Below the pieces are notes generated by a model. It saw only the letters and a list, made by a program, of their open reading frames with translations, searched no databases and was not told the origin of the DNA. Shown here in pieces: positions 1-14,300 of a stretch of DNA of 64,000 nucleotides. The position numbers were made by a program, and so were the translations under genes. Within the stretch, counting starts at the first letter, position 1. Each line of letters begins with the position of its first letter. The DNA comes from Mesodorylaimus sp. YZB2_4 (Eukaryota; Nematoda; Enoplea; Dorylaimida; Dorylaimidae): positions 124,001-188,000 of the forward strand of contig JASANH010001518.1 of the NCBI GenBank assembly GCA_030248295.1, read 5' to 3'.

Positions 1-635
1 TTCCAACCGCCTTCGCATGTGATAGGGGGTTTCAGAGCCCGTTAGGACCGACGCGTCTTATCAAAGATAGGTTCGCGATGACGGAATACCTGAAAGGAAT
101 CGTGAGGTATAAAGCGCACCACGAGGCCCCATAGCAAGCTCATCATGGTCTAAAACTGCAGAATCTGTTTCTCGCAAGGCTTCACTATAACAATTATGGA
201 GCCACTCATTCACAGATCAGACCTAGAGCGCATAAGACAAAAGACACCGATCACACCAAACACACATACACATACATGGAAATAACCCTGATTGGAGTCT
301 TAATAAGTCTTCCTTGGACTTGCAGAGGGGAATGGTTAGGTTGCGATGTTGAAGTAGCTCAAATGATGTGCTGGAAATTTCTACGTGCGATGAGATTCAG
401 ACGTCCATGCGATCAGACTATCCCAACGTCTTTTGGCGTTGACGAGGCACTGTGTGAAGTTATTAGAATGTGTAAGGCGAGGTTTCAAGCAAGCAGTGTA
501 AAGTCGACAGCAAATATAAGGGATGGCATCTGCTATACCTGCCATTTTCCTCATTGCTGCCGGGGCATCGAGTCAATTTCGGATCGACGTCAACCCACGA
601 GTCAAAGCAGAATCGATCGTTGATCAACGACAAGC
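1..635. other. 5' edge of window, no gene recognised
   Basis: I see no convincing coding exon here. An open frame of 115 codons at 276-623 has no domain, no signal peptide and unremarkable composition, and probably arises by chance. The last part may be promoter and 5' untranslated sequence of the small gene starting at 636. Confidence 0.5.
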
Positions 636-995
636 ATGGCGAAAGCACCTGCGGCTCCAGTTAAAGCTCCAGCTGCTGCCGTTGCTGCCGCTACGTCGTC
701 TGGCGTGCCACCGTTGGTAATCGTGATCGGCGTCGTGGCGTTGCTGGTCGTCTGCTTGATCATCGTGAAGATGAGTGGGGGCGGAGGCGGTGAGGGGGGC
801 GAGGCTGAAGCGCCGAAAAAGAAGAAGGGCAAGTCCAAGCGAGGCAAGTCCAAGAAGTCGAAAAAAGGTGGCGACACGGCGGGTGCCAGCGAGACCGAAG
901 GAGCCGAAGGTGGAGGCGGCAAGAAGAAAGGAAAGAGCAAGAAGTCGAAAAAGTCCAAGAAGTCAAAGAAGTCCAAGAAATCCAAGAAGAAGTGA
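636..995 (+). CDS. Small single-pass membrane protein with Lys/Ser-repeat tail
   Basis: This single-exon frame of 119 codons is not a family I recognise. The N-terminal 24 residues are rich in Ala, Pro and Val. A clear hydrophobic segment (about residues 26-44, VIVIGVVALLVVCLIIV core) is followed by a Gly/Glu patch and then by a strongly basic tail. The last 19 residues are repeats of KKS ending in KSKKK. The arrangement suggests a short exterior or lumenal head and a cytoplasmic, highly charged tail that could bind acidic phospholipid or nucleic acid; that role is inference. The ATG is the first in frame, with an acceptable context (caagcATGgcg). An AATAAA lies about 400 bases downstream. 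The repetitive tail could vary in length between alleles. Confidence 0.6.
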   Translation: MAKAPAAPVKAPAAAVAAATSSGVPPLVIVIGVVALLVVCLIIVKMSGGGGGEGGEAEAPKKKKGKSKRGKSKKSKKGGDTAGASETEGAEGGGGKKKGKSKKSKKSKKSKKSKKSKKK

Positions 996-2371
996 GTGAC
1001 CGCTCTCTGTGAGTCCGATGATCCAATCGCGTTGTCTCGTATCGCTTATGTGCCTATGATTTGCTCGTGTGCCCTGATGAGAAGCGATACTTCTACTTGT
1101 TCTTGAGTTAGACTGCACATCAGCGCGACAGAGTAGGAAAATGCAGGAAACATGCACGCACTTGAATTCGCTCGCGTCGTTTGCGTGTGAAGTTTAGGCC
1201 GTGATGCGTGAGTGATCGAAGTATAATTCACTGTTCGGCACCAAAAATATATCGCGACTGCGACAGGTGACTGCAACCGCATATCCCCATTTCTGAAGTG
1301 ATTCACTGTAAATCTAGGAAGACATCATTCCGCGTGATAAAAAGCGGCTGCAAAGCAGCTTCACAGTCTCACAGCGCAGAGGTTTAAAGAAATAAACCTA
1401 ATAAGAGAGCACCCGACGGGTTTTTACTAGTTCCTGCGGCAATAGAGTAGCCGATACCTGTGTATAGTAGAATGTGCCACATATCCGAACTGAACGTCGG
1501 CAAATCGACTGTGTCAGCAGCAAAGTGGATTTATCTTTTGTGTCCTCTCGTTACAAATCAGTCAGCGACCTGTTTACGCGACTGGTTTGCTGAAAAATGG
1601 AAGCATCAGCTAATATACTGTGCGCGTAACAACAAGGTGCGACAGCAAGTCTAAAAGTAAAATATAGTATTGCCCCTTCAGCGTCGACTTTCGTCACAAC
1701 AAACCTTCTTCACCTTCTGCTCGACATACCTAGTAACATGCTCGGTAAATAGGGTAGGGCGGTCTTTGTTTTTGTCGCCCTTGCCAATAACCCAAGTCTA
1801 TTTATACGCCCCTTCTAATGTATACGGCTGTTGCTATGGGCTCTCCAGGGATAGAAGCCGACTGTTTTTAAGACAGTGCTACTTTCCAGTTTTAGCCCTG
1901 GTCTGTCTACGCCTACTTGTACTCGCCTCGTTTGGTCTCATGCCCATTCGGTCAGGCTCCCAGAGTCAAAGTCATTCGAAGTAGTACGATAACAAGCGAA
2001 GGTGCCTTAACGAACTGGTTAGTCATCGCTCTAAAACACAGATAGGATGTCTCGTTGTAACTCAAAAGGAAAGACCGGACGTCAGTCGGCCAATCCCGCC
2101 ATCGGTTTTTGCTTTTATATCCTAGCAACCGATGGGTAACGGCCTAAGAGGTAGCCGGCACCGGAGCCCACGGGAACACGTTGGCCGTCATGGATCGAGT
2201 AAACAGCACTGGCTCATGCACACCGCCCGACTATACGCTCGTCTGATCATAGAGCCAGTGCGCTATGAATCTTAGAACGAACATGCTTAAGTTTTTTGTA
2301 GCCTCGGAAAAAACCTAAACCAGCATTTGGAACCAAACGAATTTTGCTCCGATCGGTTGGTGCAAATAGCA
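996..2371. other. Intergenic / 3' UTR and upstream region
   Basis: This stretch holds the putative polyadenylation signal of the small upstream gene and then about 970 bases with no supported exon. Open frames here are short and lack domain-like composition. Its right end should contain the promoter and 5' untranslated sequence of the large mosaic gene whose first coding exon starts at 2372. Confidence 0.5.
1391..1396 (+). promoter_or_regulatory. Putative polyadenylation signal AATAAA
   Basis: A canonical AATAAA lies about 400 bases after the stop of the small membrane-protein gene, on the same strand. It is the first canonical hexamer I see after that stop. Confidence 0.4.
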
Positions 2372-5300
2372 ATGAAGCATCTGAGTAAGCAGTACCCGTT
2401 TGGGGCTCTGGAAATCTGCAGTAACCTGTGACCTAAGATCCGCATAATTTCAGCTGTCTTATGCTACCTGTCACTGCTGACCCTTTGGGCCCAAACCTGT
2501 GCGAAGGTGCTCTCAGGTCGTGATTGCAATACGGATCCATTTGTCTATCTCAATATAAATCGTACGACCATCTCTTCTCGCCAACCACCAGCTCAAAAGC
2601 GGAGTTCTATCTTGAACGAGTTGGCTACCGTCATTCAACGTTGGGTGCCCGACTGTTTGGACGACTCGCGAACCTTCGGAACGAAAAAAGTATTCAAAGA
2701 TGCCCCTGGCGGTAGTAGCCGCCAGAGACTGATACCTCTGGAGACTACTACTGAAAGGAAGCCGCTGACAAGACTGGACCAAGGGGTGCTGGAGGATCTG
2801 ATATGGCATGCCAGTGGCGTGCCACCCGTGCCCTTCGCCGATGGACAAATCAGGCGCAAGCGGTCACTGAGTGGGAACTTCACCATCAGCACGTATCTGC
2901 GAGCTCGAGATAGCCCGTACGAGGTCATGTCCAATCTGCTGGTACCCGATGGAGTAACCGTAAATGTGGAAAAAGGTGTGGAATTACGATTCCGACCTGG
3001 TCTTGGCTTGACGGTCAGGGGTCGGTTGGTTGCCCAAGGCACTAGAGACGATCCCATTCTGTTCGAACCTCTTATCGAGAACACGCGATGGAAGGGACTG
3101 ACATTTGATACCCCTTTCAAACCTTACGGTAAGTGCGCTTTGCTTTTCTGTGTCAGGATTTGTGCAAAAATAAACTATCTAGCTGTAGTATCTACGGCTA
3201 AAGAGACCAACACGCGCCTTTCTTACTGCAAGGAGTTTCTCCAACTTTTAGACGTCAGAATGACTGGAGGACAAGGGCGCTCTGATGGATATTTGGAAAC
3301 TTTTGATGGAAACGCCTGGCGCCTGGTTTGCTTCCAAGGTTGGACACGAATCAGTGGTGACGTTGCGTGCAAGCAAATGGGCTTCGAGCAAGGTAGGAAA
3401 CTCAGTGTTCTTTAAACGAATAATGATCGACAGAAACCGGCTTCGAATTTTTTATTTATTCCTTGTCCTAATTTGAGCAGCTGGAACTGATTGCCCAGTG
3501 GCTGTTTCCTTGGGTATTGCGCTGAAGAGAATTATGGCCCTGAGGTTTTTCATGCGGTCTCACCAAAGCTTACGTCGGTTTCCATGAGAGTAGATCCAAG
3601 TAATCGATCTATAAACTCTGCAGGCTGCACATAATTAAGATTTTTGTCCTTATAATAAGTGGTCCTCATATCCGTACAATGTATGCATCAAAATGAGGAG
3701 CAGGTTGCAGAATCCCTGCTTTTGAGTCACTTAGCCCACTGATCCAGCAGTGCAGGAAGGAAGGAATTTGCTGAGAGCATTGCGAAAGAGACTCGTAGGG
3801 ACGGAGTCTGGCGCCTTGTCATGCAGCCTACAACACGCCGGCATGTTAAGGAGGGTTGCAAAAATATTCAAGCACTCGGTTCTTGAAGCAGACTGAGAAT
3901 CAATGAAAAATAAGAGTTGCATTGAGAGACGGTGAGAATTAATGTGGCGCTGATGATTCTTCGGATAACAGCCACCACTGATCGTGAGACTGGTGTCTTC
4001 AAACAAGGATACATGAAAAGGGTTTCCGTTCTAGGCGCTTCCCCTGACCTGCCTACGTTGACTGCGCCGCCTCTTTCGAAGTCTTACTGGCTTTCCAACG
4101 TTGACTGCTCTGGCTCCGAAAAGTCGTTGAAAGATTGCAAAAGCTCGCAAACGACCGCATGCCAACGCCCGACCGTATTGCGATGCTTGGGTGAAGTATC
4201 GAATGTGAACACAAGTAAGTACACTCAAGAACAACACTTAAGAACACAAGTAAATAGATTGCTGGCTGGTGGCATCTGTAACAAGGCATGGGCGGGCACT
4301 TCACCATTCCTCGCGGCAGGTGATCTGGCTCCTCACGGCAGGGTTGTGTGCGCCAATCTGTTCTTCAGTGGGTGTTTACCCACTGAAAAACAGCGAACGT
4401 CATTCAGCGCGATAATAAACTTCTTACAGCAACTCAAACTCGAACTCGGTCACTGTTTAGTGAATAAATTGATTCTGATGGTCATGGGGCCAAATTGCCC
4501 AGACTAGGAACTCACTACCAGTTACTGCCCGATACCTGCAAACCAAACCAGCTCTCTCGGCCTCGATCTCGCTCTCAGCCTCCTATCTGGCCGTGATCTA
4601 GGAGAGTCAGACCAGCAGTACCCTGAACCTATGCACTGATAGGTGCAGATACCTATCACGCCAACACCTTATTACAGGGTGCCCATCCACCCGCACCATC
4701 CAGTCCACATCCAGTCTCATCCAATTCACACCACAGTAATACTGCAGATAGGTCCTCACGTCAGGTGTATCTGTTTTTTTTCTACTCCAGCTCACAAAGT
4801 AGACGCCTCAATTTTGGAATATGTCAACTGCAGCGACAGTGAAACAGGAATCGTCGTACGGTCCACCTCGATTTCTGCCGTACCCACTATGAACTTCGTA
4901 ACTGCTCAGAATTCCTTGAACCATGGTTTATCAATCGAAACTTTTTATACGCCTGATTCAGCCCAAGGGCCGCGACTGTACAAGTGTTTATGGGTAAACA
5001 ATCGAGTCACTGGCCTCTTTTTGCAATTACGACACCCGCCTAAGGATGCAGCTATGACGTTCCTGATCGAAGAGTCCTTGGCCACTGTTGGAGGCGGGGA
5101 TGGGATAAAGATTGAGGTAAGGCTGTAATGTTAGCAATGGGTGTGTAACAGGCTGCAGGGCCCTACATTGGACGAGATACCGGGGACTGGGTGTTATGTT
5201 AAAGACCCCAGTGAAGAAAACTACTTCACTAGTCGACAACAAGCAGAGCAAGTGAGTACTGTAGTAGGTGCGCTGCGTTGGTGCTAGAAGCGGTAACATT

Positions 5301-8300
5301 CTCCTAGGAGTAACCGTTGCGGCAGCCTAATCATAAGCTGTCCGTAAGCAAAGTGGAGTGAGATTACGACTGCCAAGTATGCAAACTAACAATCCGTTTA
5401 TATCACACTGGGTCTAAAAACCATCCAGACCTCCTAGTCATAGGACCCACCAACCTGACGGGCTTCTGCCTCGCCTAAAGGTGCGTATCGAGCTGCCAAC
5501 GAAGCCAGCTAAGGAAACCACATACTGTTTCGTTTATGCCGCCCAAATACGCTACCTTCTCTACAGGCCAAACATACCCATTACAGGCAGCTAACACACA
5601 GTGTTTCAGGGTCGTGGCAACGTTCAGATTGTACGCAGTGCGTCCTTCGGCAATGCTCGAAATGGCATAGACATTCGGTTGGATTCCGGTTCAGTGAAAA
5701 TGGACGAATTAGTCCTCGGAGCCAACTCAGGATATGGCATCGCTATCACTCGCGGCACCGTCAGCACTAATTCGGCCAATGATCGGCTATCAGTTTCGTT
5801 ATCCAATTCGAAATTCAGTGGGCACTGGGCGGGTCCAGCTGCTGCTTTCGATACTTCTGGTTTTCCTAATTGCGATATCACTATAGAAAGGAACCAGTTC
5901 TGGGAAAACTACAACGGCTGCATATTGTTCCCGTCAGCAATCACAAAAAGTGCAATTGACATCGTGGCCAACAACTTCACTCGAAATCGTGGTCCTATGG
6001 TTCGCTTCGCTGCTTTGCAACGGGATTCAAAGTTGCACTTAGAAAAAAACGTCTTTCATTTAAACATTCTGAGCAATCATTCTGATCGTGGACAAGATGT
6101 GATTCATGTCGGCTTGGACGCGAACGGCGATGGTGGTAGTCCAAGTGTGGTGCAAATTATTGGTAACAGGTAACTAGCTTTAGACGATCTCTATCCTGTG
6201 CTTGATATATTGAGTATTTGTAGGTTCACCAAAAACACCATGCATGATTCTGTGTCAGTACAGCCCGCTACTCCGAACAGCTTCACGCAAGATAGGCTAG
6301 TCTTGCAAGGCAACTGGCTGACTGATAATTTGGTCACAACCGCTGTCTTCGCCGATGTCGCCGAGGCCAACATCACGCTGAACACTTTTGTAAATCCAGT
6401 CACCCAGTGCGAACTACGCACTGGAGCATTGCGTGATGGACAAATGATCAATGCTCAGAACAACTTTTGGGGGGCGTCTGATGAAATGTCAGTGCGAAAG
6501 AGAATATGCGACGGATTTCGAGATCAATCACAGGTCACAGCTGAAGTCCAGCCATGGGCGCAAGCTCCGAACGAACAACCGCAGCTTGTAACAGAGAATG
6601 TTCCTCCTCCTCCCCCAGAATTATTACCCATGGACCAGTCAGGATTCGGCGATTCTGAGACCATCTTCACAGGTGTGACCTCTGCTGCTGCCGCCGTCGT
6701 CGACAATCAGCCCGCTGTGGCCGAGACTTATGAGATATCAGGAAATGGAAAGCCGTACTCTGTAGCGCAAAACCTTCTTGTCAGGTGAGTCGTTGTACCC
6801 CTCTTTATGCAGTGCTCTGCAGCAACCACCCACTTTGCGCTACTTTAGCCCCAAGTCCACACTGACAATTGCACCAGGAGCAGTTCTCGAATTTGATAGC
6901 GATCGTGGTCTCCGTGTTCAAGGCACAATCATTGCTAAAGGCACCGAAGATGAACCGATTATATTTCGGGCAGCGTTGGGCCGAACGTGGAGTGGAATCA
7001 TGTTCGAGAACAAAAGTGAGTCCTTGATCTTCAATACTATAATTGCACTTCACAAACTTGTTTGGTTTCAGACTCGCCGCAATCAGTCCTGGAACATTGC
7101 ATCATAGACGGTGCTCGCATCGGTATTTCTCTGAACTCGGACAAGCTGGCCATTCATCGTTGCATTATATCTAATTCTATTCTGAACGGAATAACACTGA
7201 CGGATGACTCGGGTGAGAAGGTCGACCTTGGCGACACGACGATCTTGAATGCTCAGGACATCGGCCTTCGAGTTGCTAACAGATATCGACCTATCGACGT
7301 GAAGAATTTTAATGTGGATAACACAGAAGGGAATGGGATCGACTTTGATCACCCCGTCGTAAACGTGTCCTTCTCCAACTGCCGCCTATCTAACAGCCGA
7401 AGATACGCCTTGCATGTCGATCAAATGATGAACAGCAAACAAACTTTGTCGTTGAAGAACTGCACTGTGGTAAATCAGAATGGTGTCGGGGGTGTGTTCC
7501 TGGTGGCCAGAGACTATGGACTGGTCAACATAGCCAACACTGTATTTTCTAACAATAATGCTAGAAGCTTGATCGTGGATTTAAAGGTAATCTAGCCTCG
7601 TGAATTTGTGTGGATCGTGGGGGGTTTTCTGATTTTCCTTGGATCATGCCAGGGATCGTCTGCTGCATGGCGTCTATACTGTGACAGCGTTTACAGTATG
7701 CCTCTAACTTCTAGTGGATTGGTCTAGGAGTTACTTTTGCTAAAGAAACGTTTCCTCATTTCAGTGCAATTTCACTGGGGACATGAGACCCGGAAAACCA
7801 TCAAAGTTTGAACTCATTGAAAATCGTTTCGAGAATGACAACGATAATGTGGTGGACATTCACTTGGCCTTTTGCAGCTCTGCCGACATTTCTCGCAATA
7901 CATTCCTGTCCAATAATCGTGATCATCGTTATGGCGTCTTTCATCTTCAGTTAGATCCTTTGAAACGCCCAACGAGTACTGGCGGAAAAGAAAACTTCAA
8001 CGTCGATTTCCGGAACAACCTCTTCCGCCAGAATGCGGGCGAATTTTCAGCCTACATGCTTCCAATGAGCATGGCCGATTTTACTGGCATTGTAAACGGA
8101 AACCGATTTATTGAAAATGAGAATCGTCGCAGCGTGCTGGTCTTGGGATCTCCAGTCTTTCAAGTAAATTATAACGAGTTCGACAACAGACAGAGCACTT
8201 ATAATTTGGAGGCCGAGTACAACGACGCCAAGCTAATGGACGGTAAATTTTTCTTATTGTCTCATTGCTATCGATAAGGATGTTAAAACTTATCAAATTT

Positions 8301-11300
8301 TTAAATTTCATTCTTGGATTGATCTCTACCAATTCAGTTGACATGTCTTCCGCACTCCTGACATCAGTACTATTCTCATCAAGTCCATCTTGCCTCCTTG
8401 TCAAGGCAGTAAGGTTGTCTCCTAGTGTGCATGTTTCTTACGATCGGACGACGCTTGCATAGGTCGAATGTCTTATAGAGCACTCAAACGATCGCTTCTC
8501 ATATGAGCAAATTTCAAGTTATTCATAATGGAATGGTCTTCGTGAAACCTACTGTACCATAGGTATTTTAGCGGCAGTTGAGGTTAGATAACGACAGCAC
8601 GGCCGATGGGCCTTAAAATATAAGCGGCTGGTCTAATCGTAAGGTATACTATAGAGTACATTGATAGGCGGCTACCAAGATGCATAGAGGTAGACGGGTA
8701 ATCTGTGTGCTATGAGGACGTGTGCATGTCAATGTGACCGTTGATTGGTTCATGATTCTTCTTAACTTTCAGCCACGAATAATTATTGGGGTACCACCAG
8801 AGAGAGTGAGATCCATGATACCATATTCGACGGCACCAAGATTCCTTATCGAGGAACGGTTAAGTTCATACCCTACCTAATGAGGGGATCGACGAGTGGC
8901 AATGGAACGACCAGTAAATGCGACCAAAGATCTAATTGCAGAGGAAACGGAGATTGTATCGGGGATCAAATCTGTGCTTGCTTCCCTGGATTCTTTGGAG
9001 ATGAGTGTGAACAGTTCAGTTGTCGGGAATTAAACGACTGCAGCAACAATGGCAGGTACGCGGCTTCACTGGGCCTTTTATGCTCTCTATAATTGATACC
9101 AAATGTTTCACAGGTGTGTGGGCCCCAACCGCTGTCAGTGTTTCAACGGGTGGACTGGAGCAGATTGCCGATCTCCGCTCTGCTTGGGTCTGGCCAACTG
9201 TAGTTTCCACGGAGAATGTGTTTCGTTGAATGAATGCCAATGCGAAACCGGATGGTCAGGAGTCGACTGTAGCACCCAGATTGGTGGGCAAGGCAATAAG
9301 AATGCCACAGGCGGTACTGGAAGCCGCAACAACACCAGCGGAGCCGTGGTTGGCCAAGGCAATAATAGCACTGGTACTGGCGGCAACGGCGGCAATGGTA
9401 GCAATGTCACTGGAGGCAATGGCGGCAATGGTGGCACAAGCGGTCAAGGAGATAATGGCGGCGTTGTCAGAGGCAGTACGAGACCTCCTGGAACCAACAG
9501 TAGCTCAAGTGGCACAAGTAGTGGAACTGGAAACGTCATCGATGGGCCTGATATTAATGCTAATGGAAATGGTACCAGCAGCGGCGGGACAGACAATGTT
9601 GGCATGAAATGCCTAAATCAATGCAGCGGGCACGGACGATGCATGCAAGAAAACGTATGCGAGTGTGAGACTGGCTGGAGCGGTTCCGATTGTTCCACCC
9701 CAGATTGTAGCGGCCCAGCAACAAATAGTTGTTCCCGTCACGGCAAATGTGTTGGTCCAGGACGCTGTGAATGCGATCTGGGGTACGCTGGAACGAACTG
9801 CGCTATATGCGTAAAAAACTCCACAACTGAAATATGTCAAACTGAGGAAGAGGGCTTGGAATATACGACTCCTCGAATCAGAACTGTCAGAAGCGTCGCC
9901 ACTTTCAGCACACAATCACCGACCACGCCGATCACATTCCCAACTGTTCCTTGTACTCGAGTGTGCGAACATGGGTTTTGCGACACACGAATTGGTAAGC
10001 GGTATTCACGAAGGAATTTTCAGGCTGCCAGGTTTTCATTATCTGATCGTGAGACCCTTTCAGGTGAATGTGAATGTTACGCGCCATGGACTGGGCCCAA
10101 CTGCGATCATTGCGCAAGGCCTACTTGTTCTGACACTGGAGTCCGCTTTGTGTCGCCGGACAGCGCACCAGCATCGATGACGCCAAGTGTGGCATCAGAA
10201 TTCTTTATTCGAGTTGTCGGCACTAATTTCACCAAGTGCGTTTGTACTTCGTAATTAGCGAACACGATGTCCGACCCTTTCACTTTCGGGTACATGCAGA
10301 GGTGATTTATTTCGCTTCTTTCAGGCCAAAGGATAATCAGTATGTTTGCCGATTCGGGCAGGCGGCAACCATTGGTGTCTGGCTCAGCACTACTGATATC
10401 GAATGCCCAGTTCCACCAAATCAACCAGCCGCCTCTTTGAACCTGAGCGTTGCACCCATACCAACTGACGACGTCGACTTGGAGACATTAGCCAGTGATA
10501 ACAGCAGGCCGTGGATATTGGCACCCACTTACTTCACATTCTACGCTTCTTGCGGGGCACTCAGCTGTGGTGAAAACGGTTTTTGTTTCCGTGGATTATG
10601 CTACTGCTCAATTGGCGGCACCGGGAGCACGCAGGAGGGAAGCTGTGATAACCTGCAGGCTGCAAAACCAAGTATCGATACGAACAGTCTGAATACATTG
10701 AACCTTGAAAACACGCGCGAGTTGCAGCCGACTGAGGTGCAGCTAAAGACAAGAGTAAGAGGCTAAGAAGTCACTAAGAATGCCTGACTTATGCTGTATT
10801 TTACAGAATGGAGACAATCTGATTCGATGGGAACTGGTAGATGGGCCAGTAGGCGCTATAATTAATGCGGCCACTGGTGTGCTCTCTTGGTCACAACCAC
10901 GTGGATCGTCTGAAGCAACGAAGTTCACCGTGGCTGCTCGCTCTCCGAATGGCGCCGACTCGATTTCGTGGTCTGTAACGGTACCAATGACTTATCAGCC
11001 CGTTATTGATCGCTTCCTGAATGCCAGTGCGAATGGAACTGTTGGCATCCAAGGTTCGTTGCTAATTTGGCGTGCCGTGAAAGCGTCGTACTCGTATGTA
11101 TTTTGCTGCATTTTAGGACACGTGAATCTAATTACCGATGTCACTCAAGGTCGTTCAGTGCCCGTTAAACTGGTTGTGTACAGGAATGGCCGTCCCTTCG
11201 AAGAATGGGAAACATACACGGACACGTCTGGGAAGTTTGAATCCACTTACCGGACTCCATACGGAGATGGAGGTCAGTATGGAATTCTCGCCATTCATCC

Positions 11301-14300
11301 AGGGAATATGACTGCGAAAGCTGAAGGCCCAGGCGCCTCCGGCTCACAATCAGTTGAGTGGGCAGTGCAAGCCTTCAGAGTGTTGCCGAGAGATCAAATA
11401 GTGCAATACGATCATCGAGACAGGGCTACTGTATTAATCGCAGTTGAAAACTTGGGAACGGTTGAAATGCATGTTATGGACATATCAGTAAGTTTGGCGT
11501 TGCTTGCTTTATTGCATTTCTTAAAGCCTTATTTCTTTCTTTCCTTGCAGTCCAAGACTCTACCATCGTCAGTTTTGAACGTCTCTCAAGTGACTGTGGC
11601 TGGCACAGTCACTTTGCTTACTCCGTTCTACGCCTTGCAACCTCAGTCAAACACAACTCTTACTATTGACTTGGCCATATTAGCATCCATACCAGAAGAT
11701 CAGTCACTGGCATTTGAGGTCACAACCAGAGAAGCAGGTCCTGTATCTTTCTTCCTCAAACTCAAGCGATCGGCGTCCGGGCCGTGGCTATCTGCTGAAC
11801 CAAGCAGTTTGCGATTCGCGCTGGTGAACGATAAACCCTGGCCGACTGCGACGGTACGAAAAGAGCTTTTTTGTGGTCTTGGCACAGAAGTCGCCTGTAC
11901 CTCCTCCTGTGCCTGGGTCGCCTACAGTATGTCATCGTAACTGACACTTATTTCGCAGGATCAGCAGGATTCTGCCAGAATAACGTTATGCGCTTGTGGT
12001 GTCTGCTTCCAAAGCTGTTGTCTTCCTGCCGAAATACTGTAGCATTCACTGTATCGGTTTTCATAACATCCACTTTCAGTACTTCTCTGTTTCAGCTCAA
12101 AATAACAAACGATGGCCGCGCCACAGCTCGTAACCTAATTATACAGCTCAGCGTAGACAGTTTCGTAGACGTCGTGAACGCCTTCAAGAACGGCGTTTCC
12201 ATAATCAATAATCGTACGTTCGACTTGGCCCCGAATGAAAATGTCGTTTTAGCCTTGATTATCGCTCCGCCGCCTGGTCTAACTGGCGCTAGCAATACTG
12301 ACCTCACTGGTCGTACGTACAATGGCACTGTGACCATTGATTTTGTCTCGCACGAACCTACCTTGTACCCGTTGATCATTCCCTTCACCATCGAATTTCG
12401 ACCGAGCACCATGATCGATCGCTTTACAGTCAACGTATTTTCTGAGCCAACCGCACCCACTGCTCGACAACTGCCCGCTACGGCTGCAGTTGGCGGTTTA
12501 GTACCAGTTCCTTCGGCTATTGTTGCTTTATCAAATCCGTTTCTGGAGTTAAACAAGACAACTAGCACGGATGCCACTGGTAATGCTGCTGATTTTTTGT
12601 ACAGTTCGCATTGAGATCCATGCGGTCTTTCAGGAATCGCTCAGTTTCCGAATGTTCTGGCGGGGTACTACTTACTCTCTGTGGATAAAGCCGGCTTCAT
12701 ACCGTTTCGTCGGGTGATCAAAATCTCATTGGAGCAAGTACCGACTTATAAAGCCGTCCTGGAAGATTACTTGAGTGTGGAGCGGCAAGGAGGGGCGGAT
12801 GCTCAGCTTGTACAAGCTGGAACAGCTGGTGGAAAAGGCGGTTTCCAACTTCAGTCGTTTACCAGCCCGTCGCCGAGTCGTGAAAGTGTAAGAGACCCGC
12901 AGACTTGCTTACTGTGACTGGCTTACATGAGTAAATGAGCCATTTTAGGGTTCACCGCCCTCGCTGGAACTAGATCCACGAGACCTTTCTTTGCCGTTAG
13001 ATAACATTAGCCGAGCTGAAGTGGTGATAAACGTACGCAATGCGGGTGGAACAACAGCTACTGGCTTGTCGATGGGAACCACTGACGATCGTTTACCACT
13101 TATCATTGAGGTTAATTTTGGTCCATTTGATTCACCTACATAATACTTATGTCGATGGGCTCTTTTAGAGCGAAATAATGGAAGTGCCACCTGGCGATAC
13201 CCGTACCGCTCGTGTGTTAATCAGACCAAATCCAAGCTATAAAGCACCACCTAGCGATGAACCGTGTGATGGCTACTTGATCGATTTCTATTACAACTAC
13301 CAAACCGCTCAAACTAACGGCACCAAAAAGCTGTCTTTACTTCTCAAGAATAAGAACGGTTACGATACTGAAAGCGTTCGCTTGTGTGAAGGTACATAGG
13401 TTAAAAAATAAGGGACTGTCAAGTTTTACACCCTTAACGTTTCAGTGGACCCTGCGTCCAGCACCACTCCGAGCCACCCTATTGGTCTATCCGTGCGCAT
13501 ATCATGCGAGTGTCGTCCTTCGGTTATGCGTCAGTGTTTAACCACCTATAATGAGCCCTTGGCAGTGTGCGGCCCCGCATTTTCTTCTTTGGGCAATTCA
13601 ACCTCGGATATAGGCGCTTTCTTTCAAATTCTGGTCGCATTATCATCCTGCAACGCTGCCAGATTGAACCTCGACAAAGGAAAGGAGACCGTCGGGTAAG
13701 TTAGTGTTGCATGGGGTGTGCGTGTAGTTCATACGTTCCAGTCCCTCTTTAGATGTCTGGTCAACATGCAAGACGTATGCTCTGGGACCCAAAAAGTGTG
13801 GCGTAGTCGTTGGCGTCGTGAGTTGTACCTGCAAACAAGCACGTCAAGATTCTTTGACCAAATTCAATTAGCAAATAGCGTTAGCGATCGGTTGGGGCAT
13901 CCATTTGGCCAGTTGCTCCCATTCCTGTTACGGGATTCAGTGCAAGGTCAGACCACTGAATCGCTCAAGTATTTCGACCGTTGGTTTAACTATTTAGAGC
14001 AAGTCCTTGGCACCTCTACGTAAGGAATTTTTGAAGTCAATCTTACAGTAGGTATACATGTATAGTACATGTAAGAAGGAGCATATTTTGCAGGTTGCAC
14101 GTGCCCACTGATCCATGGTACAATGAATTCACTCGTAGCATATCCGAGGCATCTGAGCTGGGCGAGGGCATCAGCATAGAGGAACTGGCAGCTATATTGT
14201 CAACTATGACTCCCAAGTATGTTCGTCAAAGACCCATTGTGGCACTTGTACTCGAACGTTGGAATATGACCATTGCGAGAGGACGCAGAAGGCCATCCTT

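Noticed and set aside
276-623. 115-codon open frame at the left edge
   Set aside because: No domain, no signal peptide, no splice support; it overlaps the likely leader of the gene at 636.
2635-3120. 161-codon frame on the minus strand
   Set aside because: Antisense shadow of exon 2 of the mosaic gene, whose plus-strand reading has a clear domain.
9135-9437. Pro/Leu-rich frame on the minus strand
   Set aside because: Antisense of the Gly/Asn-rich linker and EGF modules; the repeats are a by-product of that composition.
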